Part shown: positions 56,775 through 64,000 of the stretch, piece after piece
How positions within the stretch are numbered: position 1 is the first letter of the stretch
Layout of the letters: each line of letters starts with the position of its first letter
Assembly (NCBI RefSeq): GCF_947501225.1
Contig: NZ_CANMUW010000005.1
Location: 124,001 to 188,000 of the forward strand
Length of the DNA stretch: 64,000 bases
From: an uncultured Shewanella sp.
GTDB lineage: Bacteria; Pseudomonadota; Gammaproteobacteria; Enterobacterales; Shewanellaceae
Reading direction: 5' to 3'
Notes under the pieces: model-generated
Seen by the model: only the letters and a program-made list of their open reading frames with translations
Told to the model about the DNA's origin: nothing
Databases searched by the model: none
Position numbers and translations under genes: made by a program

Positions 56775-57908
56775 TTAATCAGATATGAGGTTTCTCTTTG
56801 CGCTCTCGAACCAGCGATAGACGACTTTTCTCGTTTCGTCTGTTGGCAATGCGTTACGTAAGCCAGCTATTTGATCTAACTCTATTGAGATTGTTTGCCT
56901 ATTGTGAATTTTGAGCCCTATGGTCACCCTTTGGGGCTGTTCCATCATAAAAACGCAGTATTCACCCGCCACAATACGGCTATGATAGATGGCAATACAA
57001 TGTCTCTGGTTAACGCCTTCATTAAATAACTCGTCATAATTTTTAATCGCAACTATCTGCTCATTGCCCAATAGCATACATGGATAAGGCGTATCAGCAT
57101 CCATAGGCCTTAACTCTTGTCGTCTGATGTCATTACGACGATCGATCCACTCTTGATGCAGCAGATTCAATTCATTTAACGATGATAATTGCCCAACTCT
57201 TGACGCAGGATCATTAACCCCAAGTTCAACGCCGAGCATCAGGGTATCGGCCAGACAAGAAAGTAAAGATACCCTTGTTAACCCTTTCTCGCAGGCAATA
57301 GCCCTTCCTAATTTTGTTCCTGTTAAGAAAGAGTATCTATGATCTAAGCTCAACGCGACATAGTTAACGGATGAATAGTGATTAAATACTTTATAGCCAC
57401 AAAATCTGCTGTCGAGTTGCTTTTTAACATGTTGAAGTTCTAAGTCTCTCTCAAAGGTAAGCGTTAATTTATCGATGAATTTAAGTGCTGATTTACTGCC
57501 GTCATAACCTAGGCTCTTCAAGATATCACGCTGACCTAATTGACTCATTTTAAGTGCGGCGTTGTTATCAACTGGGTACTTCTCACATATCAAGACCAAC
57601 AACAGCGGACGTGTCAGAAGTAACTGTGCAGCTTGATCAGTATTGGCTGCCAGCCATAGCATTTGATATTGATGTTCAGGAAATGCAGTGGTAGCGGCTA
57701 ACAGTGGTTGAGGTATCCCCTTTAACCAGTTTTGGCCTTCACTAAATTGAGTTATCAAATTAAACCCTAGGCCTATTCCTCCATCTAATACCTCTTTAGG
57801 TTTACCATCAAATATTTTGAAAGCATGAAGACTGTTACTCCAGCTTTCAAGTTCTATGTTGTAATCAAAGCCCAATAGGCTAGTTGGAATGGTTAATGAT
57901 TGACTCAT
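56775..57908 (-). CDS. PcfJ-domain protein
   Basis: This protein of about 377 aa has a C-terminal half that fits the PcfJ family: LLGNEQIVAIKNYDELFNEG, RQHCIAIYHSRIVAGEYCVF and TIGLKIHNRQTISIEL. PcfJ-like proteins occur on conjugative plasmids and in accessory islands; their biochemical role is not known. The second of two adjacent starts (GTG/ATG) is supported by GAGG. It lies 84 bases downstream of the unknown 326-aa gene and is probably co-transcribed with it. Confidence 0.7.
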   Translation of the reverse strand: MSQSLTIPTSLLGFDYNIELESWSNSLHAFKIFDGKPKEVLDGGIGLGFNLITQFSEGQNWLKGIPQPLLAATTAFPEHQYQMLWLAANTDQAAQLLLTRPLLLVLICEKYPVDNNAALKMSQLGQRDILKSLGYDGSKSALKFIDKLTLTFERDLELQHVKKQLDSRFCGYKVFNHYSSVNYVALSLDHRYSFLTGTKLGRAIACEKGLTRVSLLSCLADTLMLGVELGVNDPASRVGQLSSLNELNLLHQEWIDRRNDIRRQELRPMDADTPYPCMLLGNEQIVAIKNYDELFNEGVNQRHCIAIYHSRIVAGEYCVFMMEQPQRVTIGLKIHNRQTISIELDQIAGLRNALPTDETRKVVYRWFESAKRNLISD

Positions 57909-57995
57909 CACCGCCTCACTTTAATAATGAAAATATTTGATAATTAAGAGTGAATACTCATCTCGTCTACCGTTTTAGCATTACTATCGATAGTT

Positions 57996-58973
57996 TTAAG
58001 CCGCTTCTATTCGTTTGATGATCGCTTCTAAAGGAAGATCTTTTTCGCGTATAAGTGATACTACTGATTCGATATCCTGTTCACGATTTAACGTCATGGC
58101 TTGCTCAATGTCTTTTATCAAAGCAAGCGCTTGGCCGTTAGTTAAGCTGCGTAGCTCTCGAATACGCTTGTTAGTCGACAACGACATCACTTGTTGTGAC
58201 AAGCCCGAGCTCTTAGGTTTTTCACTTTGTGCCGTCAGCATGGTTTCTACTGTGTTCTTGGTCGATTTTTTCTGGCAAAGCTGCGCTTTTTTAGATTTCT
58301 CGAGATTGACAACATTACCGCTACCTAACTGACTTTTCGGCTCTTCAAACTTCTCTCTCTCGGTTTGCTTGCTTGGCGCCAAAAGGTCTGAGTAGAAAGC
58401 GATACTGGGTAGCATGAAGTTAAGGTGTCTTAAAATGTTGCTTTCAATCTCCCTCATCGTTTTAGGCTTTATATATCCCGCCTGTTTATTTGATTGCAGC
58501 ACATGAGAGATCGCATGCTTTACCACTGCTAGCCGCGAAGATTTGATAAAATCAACGTCATTGCTCTCCTCGACTTTTTGTTTCTCTTGGGCTTTTATCG
58601 TTTCAACCCTAGTTCGTAGACTTTTAATACAGGTTTGTATCAACTTGTCATAACTTGGTTTGAATACTTCTTTAATAGATATAGGCATTTTTTCATTCTG
58701 ACTACCTGTATTTGGTAATAAGCTATCGTCATCTATCACCTCTGTATCAGCGAGGCGAAGCTCCTTTTTCACTTCAGCCATAAAGTTGTTTATCGAGCGC
58801 GTGTCTGATGGTGTAGAACCTGTATAGAGCGGCTTACTAACCCCCTCAATTAACACCTTTAGATGATTGTTTTGGGTTCTCTCGTAGGAAAAAGGCGTTT
58901 GGGAGCCCAGCAAATCATTTAAAAACTTGATGATGCGCTTCTGGTATTTGCTATAGCTGACTTGTTTGCACAT
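57996..58973 (-). CDS. Unknown protein, 326 aa
   Basis: This is a charged protein with helical character; the first part (SKYQKRIIKFLNDLLG) could be a DNA-binding region and the last part (LSTNKRIRELRSLTNGQALAL) a helix pair. It has no motif I recognise. The start at 58,973 has AGAGG seven bases upstream; the longer frame upstream to 59,015 has none. It is in one unit with the PcfJ-like gene. A reversed copy of the boundary repeat lies just upstream. Confidence 0.6.
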   Translation of the reverse strand: MCKQVSYSKYQKRIIKFLNDLLGSQTPFSYERTQNNHLKVLIEGVSKPLYTGSTPSDTRSINNFMAEVKKELRLADTEVIDDDSLLPNTGSQNEKMPISIKEVFKPSYDKLIQTCIKSLRTRVETIKAQEKQKVEESNDVDFIKSSRLAVVKHAISHVLQSNKQAGYIKPKTMREIESNILRHLNFMLPSIAFYSDLLAPSKQTEREKFEEPKSQLGSGNVVNLEKSKKAQLCQKKSTKNTVETMLTAQSEKPKSSGLSQQVMSLSTNKRIRELRSLTNGQALALIKDIEQAMTLNREQDIESVVSLIREKDLPLEAIIKRIEAA

Positions 58974-59038
58974 GGTGTTGCCTCTTAACTCAGTTTCTTG
59001 GTTAAAATGAATCATACGGGCTGGGAAACGATATTGAG

Positions 59039-59055
59039 GATTGTAAGCTTGTGAA
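59039..59055 (-). repeat. Boundary repeat, inverted copy
   Basis: The reverse complement reads TTCACAAGCTTACAATC, differing at one of 17 positions from TTCATAAGCTTACAATC at 47.75 kb. It lies upstream of the 326-aa unknown gene. Confidence 0.7.
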
Positions 59056-59336
59056 AAATGGTGAGAGATAAGAACAGCAAAGTATTTATCATGAGTTTAC
59101 TTATTTAAGTTGATTGCTAACGCTAAATACAAGTTATTCGCTCATTGTGATCCTAGCTATAGATAGAGCATTTGAAATACTCACTTGCTCTAGCTGACAA
59201 CTCTTGTAGCCTAGTGATTGCATTACCCAGCTTGAGCAATACAATTGAGAGAGCGACAACTCCGGGTAGGTTTTTGCTGAATATCTAACTCGAAAGCGAG
59301 GACGGTGTTTATGTTGGTAGGCATGCTCACGCAATC

Positions 59337-59370
59337 ACGGAAATAGACGCTTTTAGCGTCTTTTTCCGTT
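59337..59370 (-). terminator. Intrinsic terminator after the replication-relaxation-like gene
   Basis: ACGGAAA-AGACGC pairs with GCGTCT-TTTCCGT around TTTTA, giving a long stem with T-runs, 13 bases past the stop codon at 59,383. It could also terminate plus-strand readthrough. Confidence 0.85.
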
Positions 59371-59382
59371 TTAAAACAAGAA

Positions 59383-60279
59383 TCATCGATAAAACACTTC
59401 TGTTATTTCATCACAAAAAATGGTTCGGTATACGATCGCTTGCTTTAACGTTTCTACATCGCTAAGACTTAACATCGGCTGCCGTGTTTTTTTATCAAAC
59501 CGTGTAGGTAATTCTTCGAATAACTGATCATGAAGTCGTTTGATGTCCGTGAAAATTTTCTGAGATTGCGAGAACAACATAATCTTGTTGTAATAACCAT
59601 TCTTTAACCCATAAAGCCATTTTAAAAGGATTGTTTGACGGGCTGCTTTCGTCTTGAATGAATGTTCAATCTCTATTGCCGCTATGGCCCCGTCAGGTTC
59701 TAGCGCGATTCCATCAACATTGCGTATCTCATCCGATTTGAACTGCCGCTTAAACTCTGGCTCTGTAACAAAGGAAAACCACAGAGGCTTATCAGTTCCA
59801 TCCTTAGTTTGATTATGTATCCCTTTCAACAAAATATACTGCATCATCAGATCATGCATGATGGCGTTTTGGTTAACACGAAGGCTGGGCTCTCCCGAGC
59901 GAAAATACACAGCAACAGACAGAAGCTCTTCTGCAAATTTAGCCCCTGCATAATCCAGAACATAAACACGACCATCTAAAGAACGGTGTGTGATAACTAA
60001 ACTCAGCAACTTCTCTGTGACTAAATTATTCAGATGCTCTAGCGCCAACCTATGCGGCACACCGTAAAGCCTAGCGATGATAGTTGGAGATGTTAGGCCG
60101 AAACGGGCAACAAGCTTAATGGTGAGTGCTCGCCTGGCTTTACCTATTTGATTGTTGTTGGTACCGGGGAAATATTTCATCGGCATGAACAGGTAAGGCA
60201 GATACTTTTCAGCCTTTTCCCCTGATGAAAAAACGGCTTGGTTTATCAGTTGTTGCTGTTGAAAACCTGGGTGGGTCAT
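59383..60279 (-). CDS. Replication-relaxation-family protein
   Basis: This protein of about 298 aa has an N-terminal winged-helix region (IKLVARFGLTSPTIIARLYGVP) and a C-terminal part with VDGIALEPDGAIAAIEIEHSFKT, the D...E-x-E pattern of a restriction-nuclease-like fold seen in this family. Such proteins are found on plasmids and integrated elements and are linked to replication or mobilisation. The start at 60,279 has AAAGG upstream; a longer frame begins at 60,336. It may mark the replication end of the integrated element. Confidence 0.72.
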   Translation of the reverse strand: MTHPGFQQQQLINQAVFSSGEKAEKYLPYLFMPMKYFPGTNNNQIGKARRALTIKLVARFGLTSPTIIARLYGVPHRLALEHLNNLVTEKLLSLVITHRSLDGRVYVLDYAGAKFAEELLSVAVYFRSGEPSLRVNQNAIMHDLMMQYILLKGIHNQTKDGTDKPLWFSFVTEPEFKRQFKSDEIRNVDGIALEPDGAIAAIEIEHSFKTKAARQTILLKWLYGLKNGYYNKIMLFSQSQKIFTDIKRLHDQLFEELPTRFDKKTRQPMLSLSDVETLKQAIVYRTIFCDEITEVFYR

Positions 60280-61021
60280 ATTGATACCTTTGTGTAATGA
60301 CAAATCGATATCAATAGTTAGATTCTGCACATACAAACAGCGGCTGTTTATAGAAATATGTACCGTCTTTCATTCCGAGAAGTTGCTGTCTCCCTCTCGG
60401 GATGAAAATAGCGATAAATATCGCTACCAGGCCAGACGTTGTCTGATGAATGAGTCACTGCGTGAAACATTCATATGCTCTGAATCGCCCGCCAGCTCTG
60501 ATGACTCGTCATCGACGCTGGCTTACGAGCTACGCTCTAGCCATTCAAAGCATCAATTGCGCATGTATTTCGCTCCGCTCTGTACTGACTGCATTTTCAC
60601 CGCTTACGACGTGGGGATGTGTGCCACACCTGTCCCAACTTTCGACGCTCAGCCTTTCTAACGAAAGACTAAGGGTTTAGCCATCAATTTCTTCGAAATA
60701 TGAGTCTAAATTTTGCGTGAGCAAAATGTAAATGAAGTCAGTACAGACCAGCTGTACATGCGCAATGCTCATTTTCATCATTACTTCGTAATCATTCAAA
60801 TACGCGCGCTGAAAGCATGTGTTCACATGCACTTTTGTCACAAAAAATCGTACCGATTTTTGCTGTGTAATAACACATTCTGTTATCGAATCTAGCAGTT
60901 CGCTTGAAAATATCGGCTAATTTCTATGATAAAAATAGAGTTGAAATAGTGTTTGCAATCAGACTTTTTTTCATTAATCTGAAATGGGAAGTTTGTTTTT
61001 AACAACACTCAGGAGAATAAA
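60280..61021. other. Gap of about 740 bases with hairpins, no convincing gene
   Basis: This holds a perfect hairpin TAGCGATA-AA-TATCGCTA (60,409-60,426) and CCGAGA/TCTCGG (60,375-60,400) just upstream of the replication-relaxation-like gene. A 126-codon plus-strand frame at 60,281-60,661 has unlikely composition and no ribosome-binding site. The density of inverted repeats suggests a control or origin region. I see no repeated iteron set. Confidence 0.5.
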
Positions 61022-61264
61022 ATGAAATCCGACGACTTCCCAACACCTGCAGTAAACGTAGACGGCAAAATTATGATTCCAAACAGCTTTGTTGACGTAG
61101 AATCTAAGCCATACGGAGTAACTGAAAGCCTAACCAATGACGCAATGAGCTCGTGTGTTGCAGATACCTTTACCAATTCAAGCAGCAGTATAGATGACTC
61201 ATTTAGCAGCTTTGACTCAGGATCTGATAGCGGGTTCGGCTCTAGCTTCGATGATGGATTCTAA
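61022..61264 (+). CDS. Ser/Asp/Gly-rich small protein, 80 aa
   Basis: This is a small protein with a strong AGGAGAA ribosome-binding site. The second half is very rich in Ser, Asp, Gly and Phe (SSSIDDSFSSFDSGSDSGFG), resembling disordered secreted or phase-separating tails. The following membrane-protein gene starts five bases after its stop, so the two are an operon. No family is recognised. Confidence 0.6.
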   Translation: MKSDDFPTPAVNVDGKIMIPNSFVDVESKPYGVTESLTNDAMSSCVADTFTNSSSSIDDSFSSFDSGSDSGFGSSFDDGF

Positions 61265-61269
61265 TAACA

Positions 61270-61509
61270 ATGAATCCATTTACCAAGAAATTTATCAGAT
61301 ATCTACCCTGGATGATTGGCATAGCGATTTTGATATCGTGCTTCGAAAAGTACATTGAAACAGAAAATTTGCGTTACCTGATCATCTATATTCTAGTTTT
61401 AATGAAATGCTACACTGGCTCTGCGGCCTATGAGAATCATTGCCGAGAAAATGGAGAGTTAAAGTCCCCATGGTTAGCCACGTATTACATACTTTTCCGT
61501 ATCATATGA
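61270..61509 (+). CDS. Small membrane protein, 79 aa
   Basis: This protein has two hydrophobic segments (LPWMIGIAILISCF and YLIIYILVLM) separated by a short polar loop, and a basic N terminus (FTKKFIRY). It follows the Ser-rich gene with a five-base gap. The ribosome-binding site is weak, so it is likely coupled to the preceding gene. The function is not known. Confidence 0.55.
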   Translation: MNPFTKKFIRYLPWMIGIAILISCFEKYIETENLRYLIIYILVLMKCYTGSAAYENHCRENGELKSPWLATYYILFRII

Positions 61510-61544
61510 GTTAAAACGATATGACGTAATATTAAGGATCAAAT

Positions 61545-61628
61545 ATGAGTTTTTTATTGCCGCTAGCGGTACTGATAATCGGATCGCTGTTGCTGATTAG
61601 AAGAATCAAGAAAAATGCTTCACAATAA
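61545..61628 (+). CDS. Tiny membrane protein, 27 aa, paralogue of the 22-kb peptide
   Basis: The frame begins MSFLLPLAVLIIGSLLLIRR and ends in a Lys-rich tail. AAGGA is nine bases before the ATG. FLLPLAV and the following hydrophobic/Gly-Ser block are shared with the 34-aa peptide at 22,064. One transmembrane helix with a basic tail is predicted. Function is unknown. Confidence 0.55.
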   Translation: MSFLLPLAVLIIGSLLLIRRIKKNASQ

Positions 61629-61891
61629 TGTACACCCTTGACCTGCCAAATGGATATTGAGCGAAAGTATTAATATCCATTTTCACATTTCCCTCTAACA
61701 GCCTCGGTTAGTTAAGTTAGACCTATCAGGTAACAAAGAACTCTAAGCCACTTTTGGACAGAACCATCTTGGTTCTAAGACTCTAAAAAAGACTTTTTCC
61801 ATTAGGAAAGGAATTACTTGAACTTGTTCAAAGACCGGGAGAAAGACGCGCCTACGCGCGACTTATCCTTATACGTTAGAAGGGAGATGGC

Positions 61892-62437
61892 TTATGCCAA
61901 AAGTGAGTCTGGGATCCCTTTAATGATCGCAGGCGAATTAATAGTTAAGGGTATCACTTCTTCATCATCTCGTTTATATCTGCTTACAATGCCGTTATCT
62001 AAAATCTTTGAATTCTCAGCGGAACTTCTTATGTGAGTTATGAACGAAGTTTCAATACGTTGTAGCAGTGAGGTTTCTGTTTCTATTGGTGCAAAGAAAA
62101 AACATAGGTTATCTAGTTGTTGTTCGAGGTAACCAAAATTTTTGTTGAAGCTTTCATTCCCGTCACCTGGACTATATGCTCTTTCGAGCACGCCATTAAA
62201 AAGTGAATTAATATTATAAATATCATACCCGCCAGATAAGAAAGACGACAAGTGATTGGACTGTCTCTTAGCAATTGAAACTGAACTAATGCCGATATAA
62301 TTTACCCAATAAGAATTTTCTATTTGGTAGGCCCAAAAGTATATTCCTGGTTTCCAAGTCAGCTTTTCACAATAAAGTGATGCCCCTTCTTTTTTAAATG
62401 GCAGGTAATCAAACGGCCCCAATATTTCTATTTCCAT
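61892..62437 (-). CDS. GIY-YIG-like protein
   Basis: This is a protein of about 181 aa with PGIYFWAYQI followed about 15 residues later by NYIGIS, the GIY...YIG pair of the GIY-YIG nuclease fold. Then comes RQSNHLSSF, where Arg and the downstream region fit the catalytic block, and a Glu in QRIETSF that may complete it. The start at about 62,437 (MEIEILG) is preferred because the open frame upstream overlaps an attC-like repeat and the neighbouring gene. It looks like an orphan cassette gene. Activity is not assured. Confidence 0.65.
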   Translation of the reverse strand: MEIEILGPFDYLPFKKEGASLYCEKLTWKPGIYFWAYQIENSYWVNYIGISSVSIAKRQSNHLSSFLSGGYDIYNINSLFNGVLERAYSPGDGNESFNKNFGYLEQQLDNLCFFFAPIETETSLLQRIETSFITHIRSSAENSKILDNGIVSRYKRDDEEVIPLTINSPAIIKGIPDSLLA

Positions 62438-62452
62438 TATTATGACTCTCCT

Positions 62453-62500
62453 TCTAACGCCCGGCTCAACTACAGAAACCACCTTAAAGCATTTGTTAGA
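62453..62500. repeat. attC-like imperfect palindrome
   Basis: TCTAAC at one end and GTTAGA at the other form the outer arms, with GCCCGGCTCAAC and CTTAAAGCATTT as inner boxes, 48 bases in all. This resembles the YYYAAC...GTTRRR layout of integron attC sites, though the seventh position of each core is off. It directly follows the stop codon of the 112-aa gene and precedes the GIY-YIG gene, as expected for gene cassettes. Strength is moderate. Confidence 0.5.
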
Positions 62501-62505
62501 GCAAA

Positions 62506-62844
62506 TTACCAATGAATTGTCCTGTTTGCTGCAATAATCGCCCTACGCCCGATTTCTTCTATGATTTCGGAAACATACATCTGCTCGATAACGCTATCTA
62601 CACTATCATTAGTTGGTCTATATTTCTTTGAACATTCAAAATACAGCTTCTCCTTGATCTCACTAGACAATTGACTGAGAGCATTTCTAGCAGGTAACTC
62701 ATACTCAAATTGCCTCGGATAGCTGGTTTGATACCCAAAATCAAACGCTTGTCTTTTTAGTTCCCACCACAAATATTCATTGTGCTTGACTAAGCCGCGA
62801 ATAGTTGGGCTGAGCAACTCTTTTTCTATTCTTGTCAATGCCAT
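62506..62844 (-). CDS. Unknown protein, 112 aa
   Basis: This is a helical protein with a charged, aromatic-rich first half (NEYLWWELKRQAFDFGYQTS) and no known family. It begins MALTRIEKELLS and is followed within six bases by an attC-like sequence, so it may be a cassette gene. The ribosome-binding site is weak. Confidence 0.6.
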   Translation of the reverse strand: MALTRIEKELLSPTIRGLVKHNEYLWWELKRQAFDFGYQTSYPRQFEYELPARNALSQLSSEIKEKLYFECSKKYRPTNDSVDSVIEQMYVSEIIEEIGRRAIIAANRTIHW

Positions 62845-62876
62845 AAATCTTGCCTTCTACAGACCTCTAGTCATAT

Positions 62877-62948
62877 CAACGTAGCCATCAGCCGCGGAGC
62901 AATGTGGCCCGATTTTGCTGTATTTTTAGCAATAAAAGGGCTACGTTG
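62877..62948. repeat. Inverted repeat of 10 bases between two cassette-like genes
   Basis: CAACGTAGCC at one end and GGCTACGTTG at the other are perfectly complementary across 72 bases. It lies between the 112-aa gene and the 258-aa gene in the same position as the attC-like sequence one gene away. Its core lacks the attC consensus. It may be a different recombination or terminator structure. Confidence 0.5.
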
Positions 62949-62970
62949 CTGAGTCGGTTGGGTGGTTTTG

Positions 62971-63744
62971 TTACGTGCTCTTTCCCCTAACAGGTATATC
63001 GATACCAGTGAGGGTTTTCACATCCTTCCTCATTAAAGGATTTATTAAAAACTGATCCTGTAAACATATATCAACAAATCGTTGCTTTATAGCTTCTAAA
63101 CCGTTTGAAGACTGAGAATAAAGATCAATAACCATATCTGTATTTTGATACTTCCAGTTTTTTTTCAGCCAGAGTACGGCATACAAAACGATCCATTCTG
63201 CATGCCGTCTATGGAATGTAGTAAAACCAATAGACTTAGCAGCTTTAAGCGGATGGACAGACTCTTTGTTCTTATAGGACTCTATCCAACCGTAACATAT
63301 CAGCCAATCGTCAATAATTGCATCTCCGACGCTAACAAGGACTAAAGCTGCAGGTACACTTCCAGAGATTACAGATAGCCCCAAGTTCTGCAATGAGTCC
63401 GCGGTATGATATGATATTTGGTTTTCCCATGACCAACCATCACCCAAATTTGAGTTCTCAATCGAGGCGTTTTGGTTCCAAGTGTAAGGATCAGCTATGT
63501 AACTTTTAAGGGCTTTGGAGCGAGCTTCCCTGTAGCCACAATCTTCGTCTTTTCCCGCTTTCAGCTTAAACTCTGGGCTAAAGCCACCTTCAATATATCC
63601 TTCATAAATATAGGTCTTGTAAACCGTTAAATCTTGGTTTCCTTTAGTGGAAAGGTGCGTGCGGATGGTGAGCCTATAGACCATGAAGGCAATGACAATC
63701 GAAACCATTGTTGTAATTAGTGCGAAAATCTCATTTAATTCCAT
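62971..63744 (-). CDS. Unknown membrane-anchored protein, 257 aa
   Basis: This is a protein with one N-terminal transmembrane helix (FALITTMVSIVIAFMVYRL) and a mainly helical cytosolic domain. It has no recognised motif. The start at 63,744 is preferred over 63,783 because GGAGATA precedes it and the helix starts at once. It has an orphan cassette look, followed by the inverted repeat at 62,877. I cannot assign a function. Confidence 0.6.
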   Translation of the reverse strand: MELNEIFALITTMVSIVIAFMVYRLTIRTHLSTKGNQDLTVYKTYIYEGYIEGGFSPEFKLKAGKDEDCGYREARSKALKSYIADPYTWNQNASIENSNLGDGWSWENQISYHTADSLQNLGLSVISGSVPAALVLVSVGDAIIDDWLICYGWIESYKNKESVHPLKAAKSIGFTTFHRRHAEWIVLYAVLWLKKNWKYQNTDMVIDLYSQSSNGLEAIKQRFVDICLQDQFLINPLMRKDVKTLTGIDIPVRGKST

Positions 63745-64000
63745 TCTAGTATCTCCATTGAACAATGCGGTACGACGTGCCATTTAAGCACATAACAACT
63801 TACTTCAATAGAAGCACGATAACCCTCGTGGGAACTTGCTCAGTTAGGTAAAGCTATCATCTACAACTCATTGCTGCAAAAGGATTATTTTTCATTTCGT
63901 GAAGAAGAACACTTAAAACTGTCCGATAGAAAGATGCGTGGGTGTTTATGAGGTCTGCATTAGCTTATTTTTGCTTAGAAGGAAGTATTATCAAGGGGAA

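Larger units (their letters stand above)
17585..64000. mobile_element. tRNA-Ser-associated genomic island, right end not seen
   Basis: Everything right of the tRNA-Ser 3' end is accessory in character: two tyrosine integrases and an excisionase-like gene at the tRNA-proximal end, then defence-type modules, a type I restriction system, a replication-relaxation-like gene, and short orphan genes. The DNA is visibly more AT-rich than the left 17 kb. I find no second copy of the tRNA 3' terminal sequence in the window, so the distal attachment site either lies beyond 64 kb or is too degenerate to recognise. The element may be a composite of several insertions. Confidence 0.75.

Noticed and set aside
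59134..59334. 66-aa minus-strand frame upstream of the replication-relaxation terminator
   Set aside because: No ribosome-binding site is apparent and it has no recognisable composition or neighbours; left out as a likely chance frame.
60281..60661. 126-aa plus-strand protein
   Set aside because: No ribosome-binding site, odd composition rich in Cys and Ser, and it overlaps the upstream region of the minus-strand gene; probably a chance open frame.
17600..64000. A CRISPR array to match the CARF gene
   Set aside because: I looked for regularly spaced direct repeats with variable spacers and found none. The only short tandem repeat is the five-copy TTTTAG.
17600..64000. Complete prophage
   Set aside because: Integrase and excisionase-like genes are present, but there are no capsid, terminase, tail or lysis genes.

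Overview
The window looks like a gammaproteobacterial chromosome, most likely Shewanella or a close relative. The gene content and order at the left end (fadH, sppA, ansA, chemoreceptor, yeaC, cytosolic carboxypeptidase, orphan OmpR-type regulator, DUF885 lipoprotein, recQ, cardiolipin synthase) fit what I recall of Shewanella, but no search was run. Positions 1-17,600 are ordinary core genome, ending in a tRNA-Ser(GGA) gene at 17,498-17,587.

From the 3' end of that tRNA to the right edge the content is accessory. A tyrosine integrase with a small excisionase-like gene (18.7-20.4 kb) and a second, divergent integrase (20.7-21.9 kb) mark the left end of a tRNA-targeted island. No second copy of the tRNA 3' end is visible, so the island probably runs past 64 kb. 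The cargo is a stack of defence-like modules, nearly all on the minus strand: (1) a HEPN ribonuclease-like protein with a RavA-type MoxR ATPase and a ViaA-type VWA protein (23.6-27.2 kb); (2) a five-gene operon of a HerA/DUF87 ATPase, a Gly-rich membrane-active-looking protein, a coiled-coil protein, a GrpE-like protein and an Hsp70-like ATPase with an N-terminal DUF1566/Lcl-like domain (27.4-35.5 kb); (3) a 5'-nucleotidase; (4) an overlapping trio of a SNF2-type helicase, a PLD-family protein and an unknown 455-aa protein (37.0-44.2 kb); (5) a CARF protein of the NE0113 type, an 81-aa protein, a JAB/MPN protein, two unknowns and an FtsZ-like protein (44.3-48.9 kb), with no CRISPR array or cas gene in view; (6) a type I restriction-modification system (50.3-56.7 kb).

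Further right are a PcfJ-like protein, an unknown protein and a replication-relaxation-like protein (56.8-60.3 kb), then small membrane or Ser-rich peptides, and then minus-strand orphan genes (a GIY-YIG-like protein and two unknowns) separated by inverted repeats, one of which resembles an integron attC site.

The strongest candidates for something undescribed are the Hsp70/GrpE/HerA operon (module 2) and the CARF-JAB-FtsZ-like operon (module 5). A recurring 17-bp sequence (TGTTCATAAGCTTACAA and near matches) sits just after stop codons or between modules at 27.2, 35.8, 47.4, 47.75 and 59.0 kb, which suggests the modules were exchanged as units.
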